Shown in pieces: positions 55,601-64,000 of a DNA stretch of 64,000 bases (its first letter is position 1; every line of letters begins with the position of its first letter). The position numbers and the translations under genes were made by a program. Source of the DNA: Aureimonas fodinaquatilis (lineage in GTDB: Bacteria > Pseudomonadota > Alphaproteobacteria > Rhizobiales > Rhizobiaceae); NCBI RefSeq assembly GCF_008369445.1, contig NZ_VTWH01000002.1, positions 558,001 through 622,000 on the forward strand, written 5' to 3'. The notes beneath the pieces are model-generated. The model was not told the origin of the DNA and made no database searches. It saw nothing but the letters and a program-made list of their open reading frames with translations.

Positions 55601-58037
55601 TTCGCCCTCCGCCACGGTGAATGCACCCGACGATACACCGCCCTTGCCAGCCGACTTGCTGGTTGTGTCTGCCGACGGGCTGGTTGTCACCGGTCGCGGC
55701 GAGCCATTGGCGGCTGTGACTGTTCTTGGGATAGGCGGTGTGCTTCTGGGCACGGGCAGTGTCCTTGCCGATGGAACATTCAGCGTCACTCTTGATCCGG
55801 CGCAGATAGACAGTCAGAGTCTCGACGTGTTTTTGACTGACCTTGCCGCCAACACCTCACCCGCCTCGTCCGTGATTGCCCCTGATGTAACACCGCCAGC
55901 GCCTCCGGCTGATCTGGAGGTCGTTGAGGGTGGTGCCTTCCTGACTGGAACAGGGGAACCGAACGCATCGGTGCTCGTGCGCGGGGCCGGCGGTGCCACC
56001 GTCGGAACTGGCTTTGTTAACACCGACGGCACATTTACAGTGAGTTTGGTGCCGCCGCAGGATAACGGCCAGATTCTTCGGGTATTTCAGACCGATCTGG
56101 CCGGAAATGGTTCACCCGCGGCAACCGTCACGGCGCCGGATCTGAACCCGGCGGATGATCTGGTGGCTGCCTATGATGATATAGTGGCAGCGACGATTGT
56201 TCTGACACCGGTAACGACGACCCGAGAGGGTTCGCAGGTGGATACCGTCATCCTCAACCTTGGAAACTTCAGCCAGGCGTTCGAGTTTGATGTCGCCGTT
56301 GGAACTGAATCCGACGCATCCTTCCTCATCGAAATTTCCAGTCTTGCCGGCGTACTGAGCAATGCCTTTGGTATTCTGGAAGTGTTTATCGACGGCCAGT
56401 GGCAGACAGTCGGAGGAACCGGTACCGGAGGTTTGCTTGACCTTCTCTATCTTGGCGGCAATTCCGTGCGCATTGACGCGACGGATCTGCCGGCGAGCTC
56501 GTATCGCCTTGTTTACGGCGGCGGCGGACTGCTCGGCGCGTTGACTGAAGTTTCGCTCAGCGCTGACTTTACCGACGCGAGTCTGACCGAATTCATTGCA
56601 TCTGCAGGACCGCCCGCTGCCGGAAACCTGCTCGACGGTTCAGACGGTTTTCCTGACTCATTGGGTCCGGATGGTCTGGCGGTTCTGCATATTGATACCG
56701 GCGACGGCAGTTTTCAGGCAGTCACCACCACGACGATTGTCGAAGGCGCATACGGCATTCTGACCCTGCAACCTGATGGCAGTTTCACTTACGCGCCAAA
56801 TCCTTCAGCGGCATCCATCGGCCTCGTGGATAGTTTTTCCTACAGCCTTATCCATCCGAACGGCCAGACTTCGCAGGCAACACTTTATGTCAGAGTGGAA
56901 AATCCGGAGACAACAACGGTCTGGAGCGATCTTGATCCTGCACAGCCGGCAACGATTGTGACCGCGACGGACAATGCCGGAATTGCTCTGGTGGAAAGCG
57001 TGCCGCTTGAGGCGCCGCCCGAGACCCGTGTCGGAGTTATCAACTACACGACACTGCTGTTGGGCGGATCGCAGAACTATCTGTTTTCCATCGACGATGG
57101 CATCCAGTCGGACCTGACAATTTCCATCGGCACAGCAAGCGTGGCGGGGCTGCTTCAGAATATTCGCTTCAGTCTGGAGCAATTTATTGACGGACGCTGG
57201 GTTCAGATCGGCGCTTCCGGCAACGGTAATCTCATTGATATCGTCGGTCTTGTCGGCGGTCGTGTTCAGGCAGAGATCAACGATCTTGGTGCCGGCAGCT
57301 ACCGGTTGCGAGTTGCCAACAGCGGCATTGGACTTGTTGAGAACGTCAGGGGCGATATCACATTCGTGGACACGGACCTGGATGTCTTCACCGCAGGGCG
57401 AACAACCACGGCCACCGGCAACGTTCTGAGCGATGACACGACTGGTTCTCCGCTGACATTTATCAGTGTGTCGGCGGATGGGACCAACTACCAGCTTGCA
57501 GCCCCAGGCGGTACGCTTCTGAGTGGCGACTATGGCGACCTTTTGATCCGTGCTGATGGAAGCTACGTCTACACACCAGACGCAAGTCTGGACAATGTGG
57601 GCATGGTAGACGTTTTTTCCTATCGATTGACCGGGCCAAACGGCGAAACAGCAGATGCCCTGCTGACAATCACAATTCAGCAAGGTGTGCCCGAGGTTGT
57701 TCCGGTATCCACGGTACAGGCAGCTGACACGCCTGACGATGTCGTTTTGCTGGCAGCGCTTGAAACACATGCAGCTTCCGATGGCGAAGAGCTTTCGGCA
57801 GACAGTTTCGACGCTGAGCTGCTTCAGAACACCGCCGAAAGCGAGCAACAGGCAACCACACTGGATGACGTTCTCATCTCCGGCGACGACGCCGGCCTGA
57901 TCGAAATGGGAGATGAGCCCATACCAATCACCCTGCCCGACAGCAGCACGATTGCAGCAGATTCGATTTTCGATATGGCGTCGCTGCCAGTCGAGGATGA
58001 ACTGCAACGATCGATCAATGCTCAATCCGGACTGTGA
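52608..58037 (+). CDS. BapA/LapA-like giant repeat adhesin, type I secreted
   Basis: The 1809-residue protein starts with a BapA-prefix-like beta domain (about 1-110) and an Ala/Gly-rich hydrophobic stretch ending in VAIAAGSSGSSGGG (about 114-144). A Pro-rich linker follows, then about a dozen Ig-like repeats of 84-90 residues (about 165-1180), five of them nearly identical. The C-terminal third has two copies of a module of about 250 residues (about 1180-1435 and 1440-1690), each ending in a VCBS/cadherin-like G-x-L-x-x-x-x-D-G-S-F/Y-x-Y-x-P unit. A short acidic tail probably carries the type I secretion signal. No RTX nonapeptides are seen. The three following genes encode a matching TolC/LapB/LapC-type exporter. 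Likely role: surface adhesion and biofilm formation. Confidence 0.9.
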   Translation: MVIKVTSKADGSSQSTVSNSILLNDASVVEVQLSPGDVASLDRVGNDLLIRLESGETILIQNFFAAGQDNDLVLRADDGTLYWAEGLDGSSGVALTEIGSVDQLIGGAGGLGGIPAGALLGALGAAAIGGVAIAAGSSGSSGGGAQPPISPPDPVLPVPPVMPSTPANLAVSPDGTLLTGSGQPGTSVVVVSADGINIGVGIVNPDGTFAVVLQPPQVDGEVLTVVASDNQGQMSSPALVLAPDITAPPAPDNLSVSADGSILTGTGEPGSTVQVTNAAGVILGTAPVSAAGTFQISLVPAQIDGEILTATQTDASGNTSSPGFASAPDLTPPETATPDAPTDITVAANGLSLSGNGEAGAAVNVTGPDGLVASGEVNEDGTFVIPLPTPLLNGEVVTVTQTNASGNTSEPGFGIAPDVTPPAIPGDLLVTPDGLSLTGTGEAGASVSVTGPDGLDLTGTVDEDGTFTIALPTPLLNGEEITVTQTDAAGLVSPPGVVSAPDVTPPAIPGDLLITPDGLSLTGTGEAGASVSVTGPDGLDLTGTVDEDGTFTIALPTPLLNGEELTVTQTDAAGLVSPPGAVSAPDVTPPAIPGDLLVAPDGLSLTGTGEAGASVSVTGPDGLDLTGTVDEDGTFTIALPTPLLNGEELTVTQTDAAGLVSPPGAVSAPDVMPPAIPGDLLVAPDGLSLTGTGEAGASVSVTGPDGLDLTGTVEEDGTFTIALPTPLLNGEELTVTQTDAAGLVSPPGAVSAPDVTPPAIPGDLLITPDGLSLTGTGEAGASVSVTGPDGLDLTGTVDEDGTFTIALPTPLLNGEELTVTQTDAVGLVSPPGAVSAPDVTLPIAPFGLQVDEDGEFLSGFGEPDTRVVATNSAGDVVGEGVILADGSFTIELATPQVEGLPLSVISIDAADNESLPGTASTPDLTAPAPVTNLVVSEDGAFVSGSGEIGATVVVYGPNSQFLGDGVVDLDGSFTIELSVPQLNNELLTLTQQDEGGNISPSATVNAPDDTPPLPADLLVVSADGLVVTGRGEPLAAVTVLGIGGVLLGTGSVLADGTFSVTLDPAQIDSQSLDVFLTDLAANTSPASSVIAPDVTPPAPPADLEVVEGGAFLTGTGEPNASVLVRGAGGATVGTGFVNTDGTFTVSLVPPQDNGQILRVFQTDLAGNGSPAATVTAPDLNPADDLVAAYDDIVAATIVLTPVTTTREGSQVDTVILNLGNFSQAFEFDVAVGTESDASFLIEISSLAGVLSNAFGILEVFIDGQWQTVGGTGTGGLLDLLYLGGNSVRIDATDLPASSYRLVYGGGGLLGALTEVSLSADFTDASLTEFIASAGPPAAGNLLDGSDGFPDSLGPDGLAVLHIDTGDGSFQAVTTTTIVEGAYGILTLQPDGSFTYAPNPSAASIGLVDSFSYSLIHPNGQTSQATLYVRVENPETTTVWSDLDPAQPATIVTATDNAGIALVESVPLEAPPETRVGVINYTTLLLGGSQNYLFSIDDGIQSDLTISIGTASVAGLLQNIRFSLEQFIDGRWVQIGASGNGNLIDIVGLVGGRVQAEINDLGAGSYRLRVANSGIGLVENVRGDITFVDTDLDVFTAGRTTTATGNVLSDDTTGSPLTFISVSADGTNYQLAAPGGTLLSGDYGDLLIRADGSYVYTPDASLDNVGMVDVFSYRLTGPNGETADALLTITIQQGVPEVVPVSTVQAADTPDDVVLLAALETHAASDGEELSADSFDAELLQNTAESEQQATTLDDVLISGDDAGLIEMGDEPIPITLPDSSTIAADSIFDMASLPVEDELQRSINAQSGL
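53874..55133 (+). repeat. Five tandem 252-bp repeats inside the adhesin gene
   Basis: The unit beginning GCCATTCCGGGTGATCTGCT starts at 53874, 54126, 54378, 54630 and 54882, an exact period of 252 bp (84 residues). Copies differ by only a few bases each, far less than the flanking repeats. This implies recent expansion or gene conversion. Recombination among copies could change protein length. Confidence 0.95.
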
Positions 58038-58219
58038 GTCCGGAGTGCCGCGCCTCCGGGCGCGGCACGGCAGTGCGTGCGTTTGGAGATCGTATGGAAT
58101 TGTTCATTGCATCCCACTTTGAAGAACCTGATCAATCCCGGCAGAAACACATTCCGTTGCGGCTGGAAAACCTGATTAAAATCAAGGGCTACGAGCTTTT
58201 GCGCCAATCTGCTGGAAAC

Positions 58220-59659
58220 ATGTCTTCCTGGCGTGGGCGCAAGATATTTCCAGCCATTGCCGCAGCACTTTCACTGACAGCCACTGGCTGCACAACCGCC
58301 AATCTGGACGCAGCCATGCCGGCAACCGCAAGCACTGTTTCAGCAAAGACAATATCTGAGCCGCGTGCGGCAGCGGAGCAAAGGTCGACACGCCCGGGGG
58401 CATCCGGCGAAGGTTTGACGCTGGAAAAAGCGGTTGTCCGGGCGGTGGACTGGCACCCGACGATCAGTGAGGCGGCCAGCCGCACCAATCAGGCCGGCGA
58501 TGAAATCGACGTTGCGCGTGCGGGCTATTTTCCGCAGGTCCGCGGCGGCGTTTCGTCCGTTCACGACGATGCATCACGGCGAGGCAACTGGAACCCGCAG
58601 CTCAGCGTCACCGGGTCGCAGATGCTGTACGACTTTGGAAAAGTGTCGAGCAGCGTGGCTGCAGCCAGAGCGGCGCATGATGCCAGCCGTTCCAGTCTGC
58701 TGATCACAGTTGATGATGTTATTCTTGAAACAGCCGCTGCGATGGTTGAGGTTTACAGAAACCGCGAACTGGCTGCCGTTGCGCAAGATCAGGTGCGCGG
58801 CATCGCCGACATCACGGATCTGGTCCATCAGCGCACGGATCGGGGTGCCAGCACACGATCTGATGCTGTTCAGGCCAATGCGCGGCTTCAGGCGGCACAA
58901 TCCACCGAATTACAGATACGCGCCGATCAGGAGCGATGGGAAAGTGAGCTCGTGTCCTTGATCGGAGCAGATAGCCTGCCGGGCCTTGCCCCGAGATTGC
59001 CGGCCAGTCTGGCGACGGCATGCGAGAAAGCCTCGCTCTCCATCGATACTGTGCCTGCTGCGCAGCGTGCTCTGGCAGAGCAGCGCGAGGCGCAGGCACA
59101 GCTTCGCAGCAACCGCGCACGCGCCCTCCCTACGCTGGCTGTTGAGGTGGGCGCCGGCTACGACATACTCGACAATGGATCGGATGAATTGCTTCTGGGC
59201 GAAGACGACTCACGCACGGAAATACGGGGCGGTCTCAGCCTGAGCAGCTCTATTTTTGAAGGCGGTGCATCGGCCGCGCGGAACCGCGCCGCTGCCAATG
59301 CATTGCAGGCGGCCAATGCCGGACTGGACAATGCCCGTTTTGAAGCCACACGGAAACTGCGTGAGGCCCGCCAGCAGACACTCTCGCTGTCCCGCCTTCT
59401 GGCTTCCCTACGAACGCGCGAACCTACAATGCGGGAAACGCGGGATATGTACCGAAAACAGTATCTGGAGCTTGGCACGCGCTCACTTCTCGATCTGCTC
59501 AACGCTGAACAGGAGTTGCATGCCGCAAGGTTCGATGTGGCGCGAACGACAGGCGATATTCAGCGTCTGGGCCTGGACTGCCAATACAGCGCCGGGCAGT
59601 TGCGAACCGCCTTCGGATTGCAGGGCGCCTCTTTAAGAGGGGTCACGTTCCAACCATGA
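58220..59659 (+). CDS. TolC-family outer-membrane protein of the type I secretion system
   Basis: The start at 58220 (MSSWRGRKIFPAIAAALSLTATGC) gives a signal peptide with a lipobox-like end. It is followed by an outer-membrane efflux protein: GLTLEKAVVRAVDWHPTISEAA, alternating coiled-coil helices, YDFGKVSSSVAAARAA, and the mirrored second half SSSIFEGGASAARNRAAANALQAANAGL. Length is about 479 residues. An upstream ATG at 58094 with GGAG five bases before it is a real alternative that would add 42 residues before the signal peptide. It forms the outer-membrane channel for the adhesin. Its stop overlaps the ABC transporter start. Confidence 0.88.
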   Translation: MSSWRGRKIFPAIAAALSLTATGCTTANLDAAMPATASTVSAKTISEPRAAAEQRSTRPGASGEGLTLEKAVVRAVDWHPTISEAASRTNQAGDEIDVARAGYFPQVRGGVSSVHDDASRRGNWNPQLSVTGSQMLYDFGKVSSSVAAARAAHDASRSSLLITVDDVILETAAAMVEVYRNRELAAVAQDQVRGIADITDLVHQRTDRGASTRSDAVQANARLQAAQSTELQIRADQERWESELVSLIGADSLPGLAPRLPASLATACEKASLSIDTVPAAQRALAEQREAQAQLRSNRARALPTLAVEVGAGYDILDNGSDELLLGEDDSRTEIRGGLSLSSSIFEGGASAARNRAAANALQAANAGLDNARFEATRKLREARQQTLSLSRLLASLRTREPTMRETRDMYRKQYLELGTRSLLDLLNAEQELHAARFDVARTTGDIQRLGLDCQYSAGQLRTAFGLQGASLRGVTFQP

Positions 59660-61854
59660 AACATGAGGATAAGCTGGTTGTTGCCAGCCCCAAACCCGCA
59701 AGCAATGCAAATAATTGGCTTGAAGCGCTTCGGCGCGTTGCACGCCATTACGAACTGCCTTCAGGTTACCGAACTGCAAGACCCGCTCTCACGGAGCTGA
59801 CCGAACAGGACCGGGACATTCGAGAAATGGCAACCAGCCTTGGCCTGAACGTCAAAATTGTGGCCAGCCTGCCGGCCAAAGCGCAGGGCTGGTCGCTGCC
59901 GTTAATCGTCGAGCTGCGGGATGGCAGGACAGGCGTAGTCGAAAGCATCAGCTCCTCGGGCATGGCCCTTATCCGCTTCAGTGGCGACGAGGGTCTTGCA
60001 TCCCCCTTCCCTGTCTTAAGCCTGTGCTCTGCCTTGTCGCGCGCAGCCATTGCCCGGCCAGCACTTGCAATACCGGATGCCCGTATTGACGCGTACATAC
60101 AGCCATTTCGTCCCAATTGGCTGCGCAGCATCATCCTGTCCGACATGCGTCCCTACACCCACGTCATGCTGGCCAGCTTCCTGGCCAACTGCCTTGGTCT
60201 GGCGGGCGTTATTTTTTCAATGCAGGTTTATGACAGGGTGGTTCCAGCGGAGTCCTATCATACGCTCTATGTTCTTTTTCTGGGCGTCATCGTTGCGCTT
60301 CTGTTCGACTTCATTCTTCGCTGCGCCCGAATGAACGTCGTTGACACGCTTGGAAAACGCGCAGACCTGCGCATGTCCGATCTGGTCTTTGGACATGCGC
60401 TTCGCGTGCGCAATGATGCGCGACCGGCCGCAACCGGCACATTCATATCTCAATTGCGGGATCTGGAACAGGTTCGCGAGCTTCTGACATCCACCACGGT
60501 ATCCGCAATTGCCGACATGCCGTTTTTTCTGCTTTTTCTTGTCATTTTCTGGGTCATTGGTGGCCCTCTTGTAGCGGTGCCACTGGTGGCGCTCGTTCTG
60601 CTGATAACGCCGGGAATCCTTGCACAGCCGCGTCTTCGACGCTTCACCAGCGAAGCAATGCGGGAATCTGCACTGCGCAATGCTATTCTGGTTGAAGCAG
60701 TGCAAGGGCTGGAAGATATAAAATGCCTGCAGGCGGAAGACCGGTTCCAGCGCCGGTGGAACCACTGCAATGCCGTGACCAGCCAGGCCAATTTGAAACT
60801 GCGCGGCCTGGCCAACGGTCTTATAGCGTGGACCCAGGTGGTTCAAACCGGGGTTTTTGCCTCGGTGATCTGTCTGGGGGCACCAATGGTCATTTCAGGA
60901 GAGATGACAACAGGCGCGCTGATTGCCGCATCGGTTCTGGGTTCACGCATGATGGCGCCCATGGCCCAGATTACGCAGGTGCTCAGCCGCCTGCAGCAGG
61001 CCAAAGTCGGCCTGTCAGGGGTCAATGAAATCATGAAAAAGCCGGTGGACAGCCCGGAACTGGAAAGCCGGGTGCCGCTACCGGAAGCAGATGGGCGCTA
61101 CAAGTTCAAATCAGCGACTTTTCGATATGGCGACCCGACGACACCGACCGTGCTGCACATTGGTGCGCTGACCATAGGCGCTGGAGAAAAGATCGCACTG
61201 CTGGGCCGAAACGGGGCCGGAAAGTCGACGCTTCTTCACGCTTTGTCGGGAATGATGCTGCCAGCATCGGGAGAAGTGTTGCTGGACGACCGGTCGATCG
61301 GGCAGATCGATCCGGGTGATCTTCGATCGCAGATCGGCTTTGCAAGCCAGAATTCCCGGCTCTTTTACGGGTCCATCAGAGAAAATCTCCTGCTTGGAGC
61401 ACCGCATGCTTCACACGCCGATATGCACAACGCTGTCAGCATGGTCGGCGCAGATGAGTTTATTGCCCGCCTGCCGCAGGGCATGGACTATCCCATCCAG
61501 GAGGGTGGGGCCGGGCTTTCCGGAGGCCAGAAGCAGGCGTTGCTTCTGGCGAGACTGCTGCTGCGTCAGCCCCGTATCATATTGCTGGATGAACCAACAG
61601 CCGCCATGGATGAGATTTCCGAACGGCATTTCATCGAGCATTTCAGCAAATGGGCCCGCGGCAGAACGGTCATTGTGGCAACGCACAGAATGCGCGTGCT
61701 TGACCTGGCTGACCGGATACTCGTTATCGAAAGGGGGCGCATTTCGCTTGACGATGCCAAGGAGAAAGCCCTCGCCTCTCTCAGGAACGTCAGAAATGTT
61801 GCCACGGGTATGGCAGAGCGTGCCAACGCATCCACAGTCCGCATGGAAGGTTAG
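59656..61854 (+). CDS. Type I secretion ABC transporter (LapB/HlyB-like)
   Basis: The 732-residue fusion has an N-terminal C39-peptidase-like domain (about 20-140) that lacks the catalytic Cys/His set, as in LapB-type adhesin exporters. A transmembrane domain follows (about 155-440: FLANCLGLAGVIFSMQVYDRVVP, MPFFLLFLVIFWVIGGPLVAV). The ATPase has Walker A GRNGAGKST, the signature LSGGQKQALLLARLL and Walker B RIILLDEPTAAMD. It powers export of the adhesin in one step. It overlaps the TolC-like gene by 4 bp and is followed after 6 bp by the adaptor gene. Confidence 0.93.
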   Translation: MKHEDKLVVASPKPASNANNWLEALRRVARHYELPSGYRTARPALTELTEQDRDIREMATSLGLNVKIVASLPAKAQGWSLPLIVELRDGRTGVVESISSSGMALIRFSGDEGLASPFPVLSLCSALSRAAIARPALAIPDARIDAYIQPFRPNWLRSIILSDMRPYTHVMLASFLANCLGLAGVIFSMQVYDRVVPAESYHTLYVLFLGVIVALLFDFILRCARMNVVDTLGKRADLRMSDLVFGHALRVRNDARPAATGTFISQLRDLEQVRELLTSTTVSAIADMPFFLLFLVIFWVIGGPLVAVPLVALVLLITPGILAQPRLRRFTSEAMRESALRNAILVEAVQGLEDIKCLQAEDRFQRRWNHCNAVTSQANLKLRGLANGLIAWTQVVQTGVFASVICLGAPMVISGEMTTGALIAASVLGSRMMAPMAQITQVLSRLQQAKVGLSGVNEIMKKPVDSPELESRVPLPEADGRYKFKSATFRYGDPTTPTVLHIGALTIGAGEKIALLGRNGAGKSTLLHALSGMMLPASGEVLLDDRSIGQIDPGDLRSQIGFASQNSRLFYGSIRENLLLGAPHASHADMHNAVSMVGADEFIARLPQGMDYPIQEGGAGLSGGQKQALLLARLLLRQPRIILLDEPTAAMDEISERHFIEHFSKWARGRTVIVATHRMRVLDLADRILVIERGRISLDDAKEKALASLRNVRNVATGMAERANASTVRMEG

Positions 61855-61860
61855 CACCCG

Positions 61861-63045
61861 ATGACCGCGTGGAACCATCAGACTGACCTTCTGGATGACG
61901 CCGACGACGTCACGTTTTCGCGCTCTCGCCGGATAGTGACGCTTGTCGCGGTTTTCTTCTGCATCGCTGCCGCCTGGGCGTATTTCGCCACCCTGGACGA
62001 GGTGGCATCCGGCACCGGCCGGGTTGTCCCAACAACGCGCGAGCAGGTCATTCAATCGCTGGAGGGCGGCATCCTGTCGTCTCTTCACGTACGTCAGGAT
62101 GACGTCGTGGAAGCGGGTCAGTTGCTCGCACAGCTTGATCCGAAGCAATCGCGATCCAACGTCGAGGAAAGTGCCGCACGCTACCGCGCCGCCATGGCCA
62201 GCGCAGCCCGCCTGTCGGCTGAAGTCAACCGAACGGAGCTGTCCTTTCCCAGTGAGTTGGATGCCTTTCCGCACCTTATGCGTGCCGAGAGAGAGCTGTT
62301 TGAGGCAAGAAGAAGCAGTTTGAATGACGCGCTTCGATGGGTGCGAGAATCGACTGAGCTTGTCCAAAGCGAGCTGTCGATCAACGAAGACCTTTCCACG
62401 ATAGGCGCAGCCAGCACGGTCGAGGTGCTGCGGCTCAGGCGACAGCTTGTGGAGCTTGAACTTCAACAGGTTGAACTGCGCTCCGAGTACATCGTGCGCT
62501 CGCGCGAGGAACTCTCCAAGGCCAACGCGGAAGTGTCGGCGCTCCGACCCGTTGTTGAAGGGCGAAACGATACATTGTCGCGCCTGACCCACCGCTCGCC
62601 GGTACGCGGAATTGTGAAAAACATCGAGGTATCAACCGTTGGCGGTGTGGTGCCGCCAAATGGCGTCCTGATGGAGATTGTTCCGCTGGATGATCAACTG
62701 TTGATTGAAGCGCGTGTCTCGCCACGCGATATTGCGTTCATCCACCCGGGACAGGCGGCGAACGTCAAGATTACAGCCTATGATTACGCTATATTTGGTG
62801 GGCTGGAAGGCTATGTCAGCTCTATCTCTCCCGACACTATTCGTGACGAAATTGATCCGAACATCTTTTACTATCGCGTTTTTGTGAGAACCGCGTCAGA
62901 CGCTCTCGTTAACACTGAAGGTCAAAGCTTTGCTATAGTTCCCGGAATGATTGCAACTGCTGATATTAGGACTGGAACAAAATCCGTACTTCGATATTTA
63001 TTGAAACCATTGAACAGAGCAAGCGAAGCGCTCCGTGAACGGTAG
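61861..63045 (+). CDS. HlyD/LapC-family membrane fusion protein
   Basis: A single membrane helix at about 27-42 (LVAVFFCIAAAWAYFATLD) precedes the biotinyl-lipoyl-like half-motif GTGRVVPTTREQVIQSLEGGILSSLHVRQDDVV. A coiled-coil hairpin spans about 85-230. The second lipoyl half and beta-barrel are HRSPVRGIVKNIEVSTVGGVVPPNGVLMEIVP and LLIEARVSPRDIAFIHPGQ, and MIATADIRTGTKSVLRYLLKPL forms the C-terminus. It bridges the ABC transporter and the TolC-like channel. At 394 residues it is normal for the family. Confidence 0.93.
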   Translation: MTAWNHQTDLLDDADDVTFSRSRRIVTLVAVFFCIAAAWAYFATLDEVASGTGRVVPTTREQVIQSLEGGILSSLHVRQDDVVEAGQLLAQLDPKQSRSNVEESAARYRAAMASAARLSAEVNRTELSFPSELDAFPHLMRAERELFEARRSSLNDALRWVRESTELVQSELSINEDLSTIGAASTVEVLRLRRQLVELELQQVELRSEYIVRSREELSKANAEVSALRPVVEGRNDTLSRLTHRSPVRGIVKNIEVSTVGGVVPPNGVLMEIVPLDDQLLIEARVSPRDIAFIHPGQAANVKITAYDYAIFGGLEGYVSSISPDTIRDEIDPNIFYYRVFVRTASDALVNTEGQSFAIVPGMIATADIRTGTKSVLRYLLKPLNRASEALRER

Positions 63046-63120
63046 CGTACATAGTAGAGGTAACATCTACGCTGACCCTGTTCATTTTCTAGTTAGAGAA
63101 TAGAAACGGGAGGTGTTGGC

Positions 63121-63837
63121 ATGGGTAGACCTTACAGACCTGGAAGCTTATCGCATATTCCGCCATACCAGATATTAGCAGAGGAATTCTATCGGCGCAT
63201 TGTCAATGGCCGCTGGCCGCGCGGGCGTATACTGAAAAGCGATGCTCTTGTTGCTGAAGAATTTGGCGTCAGCGTGCCGACCGTGCGTCGCGCATTCGAT
63301 GTTCTGGAGCAATTGAACCTGATTGTTCGCCTGAAAGGCCATCGCAAAATGGTGGGTGCCGATCCCGACAAACGCGCATCGGCTCTGATGAGCTTCGTGG
63401 ACCATAATGGCGACCCCGTGGGCGGCAAGGTGGACATCATCTCAATTGAAAAAATCAGCGCAGAACGTGCTGGCTATGCCGCGCGCCGTTTGGGCCATGT
63501 GCAGGAGCTGTTGTGCATCATTCGCTCCAGAACATATGGCAACCGCATTTTCGCGGTCGAAACCGCATTTGTTGTTGCCCAGGAACAGATACCCAGTTTG
63601 CAGGATCTGCGCCTGTCCGCGGCCCATGGCGTCGTTGCAGGGCAGATTGCCGTCAGCAAGGAAGAGTATGCGTGCGTGAGTGAGCCAACACAGATATCTG
63701 CCTCGCTTCTGGAGCTTGATGCGCAGGAGTCTGTTCTGGAGGTGCGGCGCACATTGCTGGGCTTTGACGAGGTGCCACTGGAGGTGGATGTCACGCAATG
63801 CGTTCTGGGCCAGGAATTAAGATACCGGACGGCCTGA
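63121..63837 (+). CDS. GntR/HutC-type transcriptional regulator
   Basis: Residues about 10-75 form a GntR winged helix (QILAEEFYRRIVNGRWPRGRILKSDA, then VAEEFGVSVPTVRRAFDVLEQLNLI). The remaining 160 residues look like a UTRA-type ligand-binding domain of the HutC subfamily. Length is 238 residues. GGGAGG lies upstream of the ATG. The 75 bp before it contain TTCTAGTTAGAGAA (about 63087-63100), a possible autoregulatory operator. Being next to the adhesin export operon it could regulate it or the gene that begins at 63989. The effector is unknown. Confidence 0.85.
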   Translation: MGRPYRPGSLSHIPPYQILAEEFYRRIVNGRWPRGRILKSDALVAEEFGVSVPTVRRAFDVLEQLNLIVRLKGHRKMVGADPDKRASALMSFVDHNGDPVGGKVDIISIEKISAERAGYAARRLGHVQELLCIIRSRTYGNRIFAVETAFVVAQEQIPSLQDLRLSAAHGVVAGQIAVSKEEYACVSEPTQISASLLELDAQESVLEVRRTLLGFDEVPLEVDVTQCVLGQELRYRTA

Positions 63838-63988
63838 AAGGTATTTTTCAATATTATAAATGAATGCTCTTTTTAGCCGGCTTTGTTTTGAATGACTTTA
63901 CGGCAACACCGCATCTACTTCTTTCGGCTTATGATCCATCATCGTCCGGCTGGCAACCCCGGCTGACGCATTTGGAACGGAGTGCCGC

Positions 63989-64000
63989 ATGAACTTGCGT
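63989..64000 (+). CDS. Start of an unidentified gene cut by the window end
   Basis: GGAG six bases before the ATG at 63989 gives MNLR up to the last base. Too little is present to identify it. It would be the next gene after the GntR regulator, 151 bp downstream. Confidence 0.4.

Noticed and set aside
56805-58025. 406-residue minus-strand frame opposite the adhesin C-terminus
   Set aside because: Low-complexity Cys/Gln-rich product without any family trait; antisense of a clear gene.
61411-62592. 393-residue minus-strand frame opposite the ABC transporter and HlyD genes
   Set aside because: It crosses the junction of two well-supported secretion genes and shows no domain.

Overview
The window is about 64 kb of a Gram-negative chromosome with moderately high GC. 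Gene content and gene order point to the Alphaproteobacteria, most likely Hyphomicrobiales/Rhizobiales: a MaeB-type malic enzyme, class II DAHP synthase, the run gor - DUF2059 - rpiA - gph, a brnT-brnA pair, and an ExoF-like export system. This placement is inference; no rRNA lies in the window.

Layout. 1-3.1 kb: the 5' part of an alpha/beta hydrolase gene, a BrnT/BrnA toxin-antitoxin pair with a clear palindromic operator, tRNA-Leu(UAA) and an unrecognised Rossmann-like protein. 3.1-21.4 kb: an exopolysaccharide locus with a Tat-type exported glycosidase-like protein, six glycosyltransferases including a TPR fusion, a Wzy-like polymerase, a Wzx-like flippase, an ExoF/Wza-like exporter, a GumC/Wzz-like chain-length protein, a degenerate BY-kinase-like partner, an ExeA-like ATPase and a WcaJ/ExoY-type priming transferase.

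21.4-35.1 kb: a compact hybrid NRPS-PKS locus. It holds a phosphopantetheinyl transferase, an NRPS (formyltransferase - condensation remnant - adenylation domain with an embedded luciferase-like monooxygenase - carrier protein; the adenylation code reads as glycine), a divergently transcribed PKS (KS-AT-KR-DH-ACP-TE, with KR before DH) and a GMC oxidoreductase. These look sufficient to make and release one small molecule built on N-formyl, oxidised glycine. Four 44-bp palindromic repeats close the locus, and the last one supplies the stop codon of the next gene.

35.3-48.8 kb is mostly housekeeping: GT4, LpxH-like phosphoesterase, maeB, gltX, DedA, DAHP synthase, a gamma-glutamylcyclotransferase-like protein, gor, DUF2059, rpiA and gph. 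At 48.8 kb a tRNA-Val(CAC) gene is the left border of a 2.8-kb element. The last 28 bp of the tRNA region are repeated exactly at 51630-51657, and the segment between carries an intact class B penicillin-binding protein gene (FtsI-like) but no visible integrase.

51.7-64 kb: CsbD and a small membrane protein, then a biofilm-adhesin locus. This has a BapA-like giant repeat protein, its TolC/LapB/LapC-type type I secretion system and a GntR-type regulator. A 9-bp inverted repeat that covers the adhesin ribosome-binding site suggests translational control.
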